Source: Betaproteobacteria bacterium TMED156
GTDB taxonomy: Bacteria > Pseudomonadota > Gammaproteobacteria > Burkholderiales > Burkholderiaceae_A
Length of the DNA stretch: 9,142 nt
Assembly: GCA_002171155.1 (NCBI GenBank)
Contig: NHHF01000109.1
Span: 1-9,142 of the forward strand
Reading direction: 5' to 3'
Position numbers and translations under genes: made by a program. Every line of letters begins with the position of its first letter. Position 1 is the stretch's first letter. Positions 1 to 5,475 of the stretch are shown one piece after another. A model generated the notes under the pieces. The model was not told the origin of the DNA. It searched no databases and saw nothing but the letters and a program-made list of their open reading frames with translations.

Positions 1-2
1 TT

Positions 3-281
3 TTCCCTGGAATCACAGCCATGATCTTTTCAGGATATGAATATGGAATTGCTGCTTATAATTTGAACGAAGTTTCAGTCAACAGTCCTATTGGAGTGCC
101 GGTTTGGCCATTGAAATTAGTTATATTATTTTCTGGATTTTTTTTATTTGTTCAAGGTATTGTTGAGGTTATGAGATGTTTTTATTGTATCACAACCGGA
201 GAATGGCTTGAAAGAGGAACGGATGTAGAAGCTTTGCCTTTGCATTTAAGCAATGATTCAAGGTTAAAAAATAGTGACTGA
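3..281 (+). CDS. TRAP transporter small permease (DctQ family), C-terminal part
   Basis: The reading frame is open to the left edge, so the gene is 5'-truncated; the visible ATG at 21 is internal (the frame upstream reads FPGITA). About 92 residues remain. They contain the DctQ-like pattern of a short loop ending in GVPVWPLK, followed by a hydrophobic helix (about LKLVILFSGFFLFVQGIVEV), then a short cytoplasmic tail. DctQ is the four-helix membrane subunit that pairs with DctM and a periplasmic solute-binding protein to import organic acids or similar solutes using a sodium gradient. The stop overlaps the GTG start of the large permease by 8 bases, as is typical of TRAP operons. The binding protein is not in the window, so the substrate cannot be named. 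The family call rests on the WPLK-helix pattern plus the DctM neighbour. Confidence 0.85.
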   Translation, partial: FPGITAMIFSGYEYGIAAYNLNEVSVNSPIGVPVWPLKLVILFSGFFLFVQGIVEVMRCFYCITTGEWLERGTDVEALPLHLSNDSRLKNSD

Positions 282-1680
282 CCCTATTCTAGCAATCTGT
301 ATGTTGGGAATTTTTATAGTCTTCATTTTTCTTGGCTTTCCTATTGCATTTACTTTAATGGCAGTTGGAATAGGTTTCGGATTTTATGCATATTATGATC
401 CTGCGCAATTGCTTTTAGAAAATAAAATTTTTTATTTATTTGTTCAAAACACTTTTAGTGTGATGAGTAATGATGTGCTAATTTCGGTGCCGCTGTTTCT
501 TTTCATGGGCTACATTATCGAGAGAGCTAATATCTTAGATCAATTATTTTACAGCCTTCAGGTTGGTCTTAGGCACCTGCCTGGATCTATGGCTGTAGCA
601 GCACTAATTACATGTACTCTATTTGCCACAGCAACTGGAATAGTTGGTGCCGTAGTGACACTTATGGGGCTTTTGGCATTGCCTGCAATGCTTAAAGCGG
701 GATATGACCAAAAATTAGCCTCAGGAGTCATAACTGCCGGTGGTACGCTAGGAATTCTAATACCTCCTTCCATAATGTTAATAGTCTATGCTGCAACTGC
801 TGGTATTTCGGTTGTTAAGCTCTATGCTGCAGCAATTGGTCCAGGACTACTTTTAGCCACTCTCTATTTAGGGTATGTAATTATTAGAGTTCTTTTAAAT
901 CCTGCCCTTGCTCCTAAGTTAAGTACAGAAAAAAAATATTCATTTTTTGAAACTATTTTTTTGCTTTTCAAATCTTTTTTACCTTTAGCCTTACTAATTT
1001 TTTCAGTACTTGGCTCTATTTTGTTTGGATTGGCTACACCAAGTGAAGCTGCTGCAATGGGTGCTTTTGGTGGTTGGGCTCTTTCAGTACTTTATGGTGC
1101 TTTCTCTTGGACAATTCTCAGAGAAGCTGTATACCTTACTGCCAAAACTACAGCTATGGTATGTTTTTTGTTTGTTGGATCGTGGACATTTGCTTCAGTT
1201 TTCTCTTATTTGGGGGGAGAAAACGTAATAAAAGATTTAATGCTTGGCTTGAACCTGTCTACCATCCAATTTTTACTTTTGACTCAATTGATAATTTTTA
1301 TTCTTGGTTGGCCACTAGAGTGGTCGGAAATAATTATTATATTTGTTCCCATATTCTTACCTTTATTGAGTTTTTTTCAAGTAGATCCACTGTTGTTTGG
1401 TATATTGATTGCAATAAATCTGCAGACTTCTTTTTTGACACCACCGATGGCAATGTCCGCTTATTATCTTAAAGGTGTTTCTCCTAAAGAACTACAACTT
1501 TGGACAATTTTTAAAGGATGTTTTCCTTTTTTAGGTATGGTAATCTTTTCTCTAATTGTGGTTTATATAGAGCCAAGAATTGTTACATGGCTTCCAGATT
1601 TTTTCTATTCATCAGACATGAGCACACTAGAAATAGACCCAGATGATCCAAATGTTATCAACCCAGATTTTTTTAATTAG
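274..1680 (+). CDS. TRAP transporter large permease (DctM family, FcbT3/mannitol-chloroaromatic type)
   Basis: This is the 468-residue, multi-helix transport subunit that, with the small permease, carries the solute across the inner membrane. Recognisable DctM motifs are the stretch around 153-173 (TAGGTLGILIPPSIMLI), GLATPSEAAAMGAFG near 252-266, and LQTSFLTPPMAMSAYYLKGV near 383-402. The last motif is characteristic of the FcbT3-like subgroup (COG4664, from memory), whose relatives move 2-oxo acids, lactate or chlorobenzoates; the substrate here is unknown. I chose GTG at 274 because an AAGG lies 10 bases upstream and the first helix begins about residue 4. The next ATG (301) would remove part of that helix. 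After the last helix (about 417-432) the protein carries a roughly 20-residue Asp-rich tail (DPDDPN) that looks cytoplasmic or periplasmic and non-conserved. Confidence 0.94.
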   Translation: MTDPILAICMLGIFIVFIFLGFPIAFTLMAVGIGFGFYAYYDPAQLLLENKIFYLFVQNTFSVMSNDVLISVPLFLFMGYIIERANILDQLFYSLQVGLRHLPGSMAVAALITCTLFATATGIVGAVVTLMGLLALPAMLKAGYDQKLASGVITAGGTLGILIPPSIMLIVYAATAGISVVKLYAAAIGPGLLLATLYLGYVIIRVLLNPALAPKLSTEKKYSFFETIFLLFKSFLPLALLIFSVLGSILFGLATPSEAAAMGAFGGWALSVLYGAFSWTILREAVYLTAKTTAMVCFLFVGSWTFASVFSYLGGENVIKDLMLGLNLSTIQFLLLTQLIIFILGWPLEWSEIIIIFVPIFLPLLSFFQVDPLLFGILIAINLQTSFLTPPMAMSAYYLKGVSPKELQLWTIFKGCFPFLGMVIFSLIVVYIEPRIVTWLPDFFYSSDMSTLEIDPDDPNVINPDFFN

Positions 1681-1686
1681 GTTTAG

Positions 1687-3021
1687 TTGATTAATCCTGA
1701 ATTTACTGCCACCAGTTTGGCCACCGACCTAAGACAAGGAAAAGTCTCTTTAGAGGATTTTTACAAAAAATTCATGTTGACGTTTGCTGAGGTTGATAAA
1801 AAAATTAATAGTTTTTCTGAATTTAGAGAGGAATACGTTTTAAATCAAGCAAAGGTTTTGGATACATCGAGAAGAAATGGAAAACTAACTGGAAAATTAT
1901 TTGGAGTACCAATAGGTATTAGTGATAACATTTCAACTTATGATTTTTATACTGAGTTGGGTTCAAAAATATATAAAGGCCAACAATTGTCAAATGATAG
2001 TACTGTTGTAGAAAGGCTTAGAAAAGAAGATGCGATTATTTTAGGAAAAACACACATATCAGAATTCGCTGTTCAAAGAAGTTCTAAGACATTAAATCCA
2101 TATGATATAAAAAAATGCCCTGGCGGCTCGATGAGTGGAGCTGCTGTAGCAGTTGCTACTGGCTTAGTCCCTTTAAGTGTTGGCAGTCAATCAAATGCAA
2201 CAATCATTAGAAGTGCTTCTTACTGTGGAGTATATGGATTTAAACCCTCGAGAAATTTAGTACCTTGCACCGGACTTATAAAAAAAAGTTCAACAACAGA
2301 AGCCATTGGGTATTTTGCAAGGACTGTTGAAGATCTAGGATTTGTTCTAGAAATAATTGCTGGTTATGATGGAATTGATGAAAAAACAATGGGGCATTCA
2401 TCGAGAAACTATCTTGAAATCCTTATGCAAACTCCTCCATTTAACCCAAAGTTCGTCTTTGTTAACAATCAATCATTTAACAAATTTGAAAAATCTACTA
2501 AAAAAGTTTTTAGATCTTTAACTAAATACTTGAAGAAAAATTTAAGTGAGGTTGATTTACCAAATAATATTTCTGAATCAGAAAAACTACACAAAATTAT
2601 TTATGAAGTTGAGCTATCTCACTCCCTTTCAAAAGAATTTGAGAAAAACAGAAATTTGTTAAGCTCTGGAATTAAAGATAAAATTATTAGTGGAAAAAAA
2701 ATCTCAGGTTGTGATTATTTAAAGGCAATAGAGAACTCTGAAAAAGTTAAGGACGCATTCCTTGATTTTTTTGAACATTTTGATGCAATCTTAGCACCTG
2801 CAACCCACAGTGGGGCTCCTGTATTGGGAACGAATGGGCTTAACGATACTTATTTGTCTGCTTTATGGTCTTTATGTGGTTTTCCTGTAGTTTGTTTGCC
2901 CTTGCTTAAATTAGATAATTCAATGCCACTTGGCGTTCAGCTAATAGGTGCTCCAAATGATGATGCAAGGTTATTGAGGACTGCAAGGTGGTTGGTTAAT
3001 TCTTTTGGTTCAAATCAATGA
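1687..3021 (+). CDS. Amidase-signature family protein with substituted catalytic residues (probable pseudo-amidase)
   Basis: The 444-residue protein is colinear with the amidase signature family: an N-terminal helix pair (SLATDLRQGKVSLEDFY), the GVPIG segment at 73-77, the Gly/Ser motif at 146-151, the conserved SASYCGVYGFKPS at 176-188, and a typical C-terminus (PLGVQLIGAPNDDARLL). The family hydrolyses amides with a Ser-cisSer-Lys triad. Here the Lys of the usual GVPI-x-VKD motif is Ser79 (AGT, 1921-1923). The nucleophile of the usual QTGGS motif is Thr172 (ACA, 2200-2202), and the two preceding glycines are Asn170-Ala171. The Gly/Ser motif is GGSMSG, keeping Ser148 but with Met149. The frame is intact throughout. 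TTG 1687 is the first codon after an in-frame TAG (1684), with AGG 5 bases upstream; the first in-frame ATG (1777) would delete conserved N-terminal sequence. It sits 6 bases after DctM. Loss of amidase activity is inferred. Confidence 0.88.
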   Translation: MINPEFTATSLATDLRQGKVSLEDFYKKFMLTFAEVDKKINSFSEFREEYVLNQAKVLDTSRRNGKLTGKLFGVPIGISDNISTYDFYTELGSKIYKGQQLSNDSTVVERLRKEDAIILGKTHISEFAVQRSSKTLNPYDIKKCPGGSMSGAAVAVATGLVPLSVGSQSNATIIRSASYCGVYGFKPSRNLVPCTGLIKKSSTTEAIGYFARTVEDLGFVLEIIAGYDGIDEKTMGHSSRNYLEILMQTPPFNPKFVFVNNQSFNKFEKSTKKVFRSLTKYLKKNLSEVDLPNNISESEKLHKIIYEVELSHSLSKEFEKNRNLLSSGIKDKIISGKKISGCDYLKAIENSEKVKDAFLDFFEHFDAILAPATHSGAPVLGTNGLNDTYLSALWSLCGFPVVCLPLLKLDNSMPLGVQLIGAPNDDARLLRTARWLVNSFGSNQ

Positions 3022-3176
3022 AATTTTCTTTTAAAAAAAATTTTTTTAGGTATATATCTTTATTACTGTTGGCTTTATTTCTTGGTGTTTATGTTTTTCA
3101 ATTAAAGATATTTGCACTAAATGTCTTTTTGTTAGTTGGTTTTAGTTTGGCAGCTTATGATCTAATTAAGCGATGA
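3018..3176 (+). CDS. Small membrane protein, 52 residues, function unknown
   Basis: This small reading frame starts at an ATG overlapping the amidase stop in an ATGA arrangement (4-base overlap), so it is likely translated by coupling. It ends at TGA 3174-3176. The N-terminus is basic (MKFSFKKNFFRY). It is followed by a hydrophobic helix of about residues 13-28 (ISLLLLALFLGVYVFQ), a short break around LKI, a second helix of about 32-47 (FALNVFLLVGFSLAAY), and a basic end (DLIKR). The positive-inside rule suggests both ends lie in the cytoplasm, forming a hairpin. I recognise no family. Its place after a TRAP permease pair and an altered amidase suggests a small accessory subunit, but nothing in the sequence proves this. 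No good Shine-Dalgarno is visible apart from coupling. Confidence 0.6.
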   Translation: MKFSFKKNFFRYISLLLLALFLGVYVFQLKIFALNVFLLVGFSLAAYDLIKR

Positions 3177-3194
3177 AACTTACCCTAGCCCAGA

Positions 3195-3725
3195 TTAACT
3201 TAATGGTTGATGTGGAATGTTTTTTTTGCTTTCACCTTTTGTTATCAATTGATCTTTATTAGAAACAGATAATTCAGAATTTTTGTTAATTGTTTTTGAT
3301 CTGTGAGACTTGTTTACAGTGTTGGACAAAGACTCATCAGGTGTATTTTTATCAGAATCTTTGTTTTTTAATACCATCCTACCGTTGATGTTTGAGCCTT
3401 GGTGAACCTCAATCACAGAATATCTAACATCACCATTAATTTTAGCTCCTGCTCTTACTTCAAGGTGGTCAGCTTCTATGTCCCCGAATACAGCACCAAG
3501 AATAACTACACTATGACAAGAGATATCTCCATCAATCCTGGCTTTAGGTCCAACAATCAATACTCCAGTTTTTGTATTTGGTCCTTTGATATTACCGACA
3601 ATAACTCCATCTAATCTTGCACTTTTGTCAAAGAAAAAATTACCTTCAATTTTTACGGATGTATCCATTAAAGTTGCTAAAGTTTCGGTGGATATTGCTT
3701 TTTGTCTGTTTTGTCCGAAAAACAT
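3195..3725 (-). CDS. Bactofilin (polymer-forming cytoskeletal protein)
   Basis: The 176-residue protein has a central domain (about 22-119) of short beta-strand repeats with recurrent hydrophobic-x-G and G-D/N-I spacing (KIEGNF, LDGVIVGNIKG, IDGDISCHSVVILGAVFGDIEADHLEVRAGAKINGDV). This is the right-handed beta-helix of bactofilins, which polymerise into nucleotide-independent filaments at the inner membrane. The N-terminal MFFGQNRQK resembles the short membrane-targeting segment of the family. The C-terminal tail (about 120-176) is Lys/Ser/Asn-rich and looks disordered. It is the last gene of the minus-strand envelope operon, 15 bases after the coiled-coil protein, with an A-rich AAGGG stretch before its ATG. 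Bactofilins elsewhere (for example with M23 peptidases in Helicobacter and Caulobacter) position cell-wall enzymes, so a role in shape or local wall remodelling with the peptidase two genes upstream is a reasonable inference. Confidence 0.93.
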   Translation of the reverse strand: MFFGQNRQKAISTETLATLMDTSVKIEGNFFFDKSARLDGVIVGNIKGPNTKTGVLIVGPKARIDGDISCHSVVILGAVFGDIEADHLEVRAGAKINGDVRYSVIEVHQGSNINGRMVLKNKDSDKNTPDESLSNTVNKSHRSKTINKNSELSVSNKDQLITKGESKKNIPHQPLS

Positions 3726-3740
3726 TTTTAAACCCTTTTT

Positions 3741-4433
3741 TTACTGAGTTGAAATTGGAACAATTATAACTTCAGATTTCGAGACATCATCAAAAGGAAG
3801 AATTGTTGCTATTATGAAATTAGAAACTGCTGATTCAAGTCTACCTTTGATTGCTTCGGCAACTTCTGGAACTTTGATTTTGTGTTGAGCGACCCTAAAA
3901 CGTTTAATAGACTCTGTTATGGCTTTTTCAGGACTCAGCGGGTCTAAATTGTCAACACCTCGTATGATAACTCTTATAACTGCTTTCTTATCCTTGACAA
4001 CACCAGGGTTTGGATTTCCAACTAATAATTCATAATTCACACCATTCTCACCAGCTGGTCTTACAGCAGAAAATTGTCTTAGGTATCCATTCGATTGTGT
4101 GGCTTGAACTAGTTTCTCAAGAGTTTGAATTCTTTCTTGCATTTCAGCTTTCTGAGAAGCCAAATTCTTAACATTTTCACTTAACTGACTTGATTGTTCT
4201 AACCCTACATTTTTTTGAAACTGCCAATCGGCAATTCTAGAAATACTTACTCTCCACCATGCTTCAGTGTAAACTTCTTCGCCAAAAGACTTTATTAGCC
4301 AAATCCAGGTTATCAAAATTATACTGATAATCCCGAGTAGAATCCACCAAGTTGTTTTAACTCTCCTGAAAGTGCCAGCTGAAGCTGCTATCAAAGGTTC
4401 ATCAATCAGAGGATTTTTTTTCGGTTGAAGCAT
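3741..4433 (-). CDS. Single-pass inner-membrane coiled-coil protein (DUF6776-like)
   Basis: The 230-residue protein has a short basic cytoplasmic N-terminus, one transmembrane helix at about 29-48 (WWILLGIISIILITWIWLI), a periplasmic coiled coil at about 78-112 (heptad-like SSQLSENVKNLASQKAEMQERIQTLEKLV in part), and a C-terminal alpha/beta domain (about 131-228) with several alternating hydrophobic strands. From memory it resembles the gammaproteobacterial DUF6776 family found between an M23 peptidase and a bactofilin; no enzymatic motif is visible. It lies 23 bases after the peptidase and 15 before the bactofilin, so it is probably co-transcribed. Its layout would suit a link between the cytoplasmic filament and the periplasmic peptidase, which is an inference only. 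The ATG is assigned because it is followed at once by the basic segment and the helix; no strong ribosome binding site is visible. Confidence 0.8.
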   Translation of the reverse strand: MLQPKKNPLIDEPLIAASAGTFRRVKTTWWILLGIISIILITWIWLIKSFGEEVYTEAWWRVSISRIADWQFQKNVGLEQSSQLSENVKNLASQKAEMQERIQTLEKLVQATQSNGYLRQFSAVRPAGENGVNYELLVGNPNPGVVKDKKAVIRVIIRGVDNLDPLSPEKAITESIKRFRVAQHKIKVPEVAEAIKGRLESAVSNFIIATILPFDDVSKSEVIIVPISTQ

Positions 4434-4456
4434 CTTGAATTCAGTTAATGTTAATG

Positions 4457-5311
4457 CTACTGGCTTTCAGAAATTTTTATTTTTGAGACTTTTTCTGACT
4501 TTCTTACTCTTGCTAAAAAAGGACGTGGATTTATAGGCCGTTTATTAAGTATTAATTCAAAATGAAGGTGCGAACCAGTTGATCTTCCAGTTGAGCCGAC
4601 TCTGGCTATTCTCTGCCCAGCTCTGACAGGCATTCCCGCAACAACTTCAATTCCCTGCAAATGGGCGTATGCACTCTTAAGTTGCGGACTATGGCGAATT
4701 TCAACTAAATTTCCGTATCCGCCAACCCTACCAATAACCTCAACGACACCATCTCCAATTGCATAAACTGGAGTACCAGATTTGGCGATAAAATCAACAC
4801 CTCTGTGAAAAGCTTTCCTTCTACTGAATGGATCTCTTCTCATCCCAAATCCAGACGAAATCCGAGCAAAATTGTTAATGGGGTGGGCTGCAGGACCAGT
4901 TGAAATGCGTTCGAAAACTTTTTGTCTATCATCCATCATATCTTTCATTGCAAGTGATATTTTCTGGACTCTAATTTCTAGTTCTTCCATTCTTGGAGGA
5001 CGTTCCTCAGGATAATCACCTGCAGGGCGCCCAGAGGCGTCACCTTCAATTACTGACAAAGTTGACTCAAGCAAATCGACTTTTGCTTTTAAGCTTCCTA
5101 ACTCTTTAGCAAGCGAGTCTTCTCTGCTGAGTTTCCACCATTCAACGACCGACTCAGTCAAACTTCCACTTTCGGCATTTAATGTCATACCAAATCGCAT
5201 AACCAATAATAAGATAGATGCTAATAAACTAATTGCCAACCATAATCTCCACCCATGAAGTTTAAGTGAAATGTGAGATTTGTCGGATCTAGTTATAAGA
5301 ATAAGTTGCAT
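4457..5311 (-). CDS. M23-family zinc metallopeptidase (membrane-anchored peptidoglycan endopeptidase)
   Basis: The 284-residue protein has a cytoplasmic N-terminus, a signal-anchor helix at about 22-40 (RLWLAISLLASILLLVMRF), a periplasmic coiled-coil stretch at about 65-130 broken by a Pro/Glu-rich patch, and a C-terminal lysostaphin-like domain (about 150-265). The zinc site is complete: His169 and Asp173 in HRGVD, and His250 in HLH. The catalytic histidines are His217 (AYAHL) and His248. Substrate-groove motifs SSGFGMRRDPF, GTPVYAIGDGVV and GGYGNLVEIRHS are also present. It should therefore be an active endopeptidase cutting peptidoglycan cross-links in the periplasm. It is the first gene of the envelope operon. 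The leader is about 100 bases long and no Shine-Dalgarno is obvious before the ATG. By eye its base composition is richer in G+C than that of the flanking genes, as expected of a conserved core gene. Confidence 0.95.
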   Translation of the reverse strand: MQLILITRSDKSHISLKLHGWRLWLAISLLASILLLVMRFGMTLNAESGSLTESVVEWWKLSREDSLAKELGSLKAKVDLLESTLSVIEGDASGRPAGDYPEERPPRMEELEIRVQKISLAMKDMMDDRQKVFERISTGPAAHPINNFARISSGFGMRRDPFSRRKAFHRGVDFIAKSGTPVYAIGDGVVEVIGRVGGYGNLVEIRHSPQLKSAYAHLQGIEVVAGMPVRAGQRIARVGSTGRSTGSHLHFELILNKRPINPRPFLARVRKSEKVSKIKISESQ

Positions 5312-5405
5312 AAGTAAATAATAAAATTAGTGTTATTGCCATATATATAAAATCGTACCTAGACGAGTATAGTTTAGATATTAACACTCTACTAAATAAA
5401 TTATT

Positions 5406-5424
5406 AGTATTAATACTTAAGTAT
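5406..5424. repeat. Overlapping palindromes made of three alternating AGTAT half-sites; candidate operator
   Basis: Two perfect 12-base palindromes overlap by five bases: AGTATTAATACT (5406-5417) and ATACTTAAGTAT (5413-5424). The result is AGTAT, ATACT, AGTAT with 7-base spacing. The block overlaps the -10 element and probable transcription start of the envelope-operon promoter, where a repressor would act. The surrounding DNA is very AT-rich, so chance formation is possible. Confidence 0.35.
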
Positions 5425-5448
5425 GAATTACTATTTTTTTTTCGTCAA
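5420..5448 (-). promoter_or_regulatory. Sigma70-like promoter of the M23 peptidase / coiled-coil / bactofilin operon
   Basis: Read on the minus strand, TTGACG (5448-5443, 5 of 6 matches to the -35 consensus) is followed by a 17-base spacer beginning with nine A residues, then CATACT (5425-5420, 4 of 6 matches to the -10 consensus). Transcription would start near 5413 and leave a leader of about 100 bases before the peptidase ATG. The site lies just after the stop of the RND pump gene on the same strand, so the envelope operon has its own promoter and may also receive read-through from the pump genes. Confidence 0.6.
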
Positions 5449-5475
5449 GCTTTGAAAGCACAGTTAAATTACAAA

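Larger units (their letters stand above)
5312..5475. other. Intergenic region between efflux and envelope operons
   Basis: At 164 bases this is the longest non-coding stretch in the window. It is AT-rich. It holds the minus-strand promoter and the palindromic block described separately, and the leader of the peptidase gene with an AT alternation (ATATATATA near 5340). No GC-rich hairpin followed by a T-run on the minus strand is visible, so there is no evident intrinsic terminator for the RND gene. Confidence 0.7.

Noticed and set aside
558..773. Minus-strand open frame of 71 codons inside the DctM gene
   Set aside because: It lies wholly opposite conserved DctM sequence, has low-complexity Ala/Pro/Thr content and no family likeness; a shadow of the real gene.
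1010..1472. Two plus-strand open frames in alternative frames within DctM
   Set aside because: Both overlap conserved permease helices, including the GLATPSEAA region; Cys/Phe/Tyr-rich translations are typical of out-of-frame reading of membrane genes.
1687..3021. The amidase as GatA (Glu-tRNA amidotransferase subunit A)
   Set aside because: The changed triad, the TRAP operon context and the absence of neighbouring GatB/GatC do not fit GatA.
3153..3171. GCTTA...TAAGC stem at the end of the small membrane protein gene as a terminator
   Set aside because: Only five mostly A-T pairs with a nine-base loop and no following T-run.
3399..3614. Plus-strand open frame opposite the bactofilin gene
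   Set aside because: It is antisense to the beta-helix repeats and its Asn/Ser/Ile pattern merely mirrors the repeat periodicity.
5366..5371. TATACT on the minus strand as a second -10 element nearer the peptidase gene
   Set aside because: No acceptable -35 hexamer is found 16-18 bases upstream; retained only as a weak possibility.
5434..5459. GCTTT/AAAGC inverted repeat next to a nine-base T-run as a terminator
   Set aside because: On the plus strand the T-run precedes the repeat rather than following it, and on the minus strand the run is A; the stem also leaves a one-base loop. The run fits better as the spacer of the minus-strand promoter.
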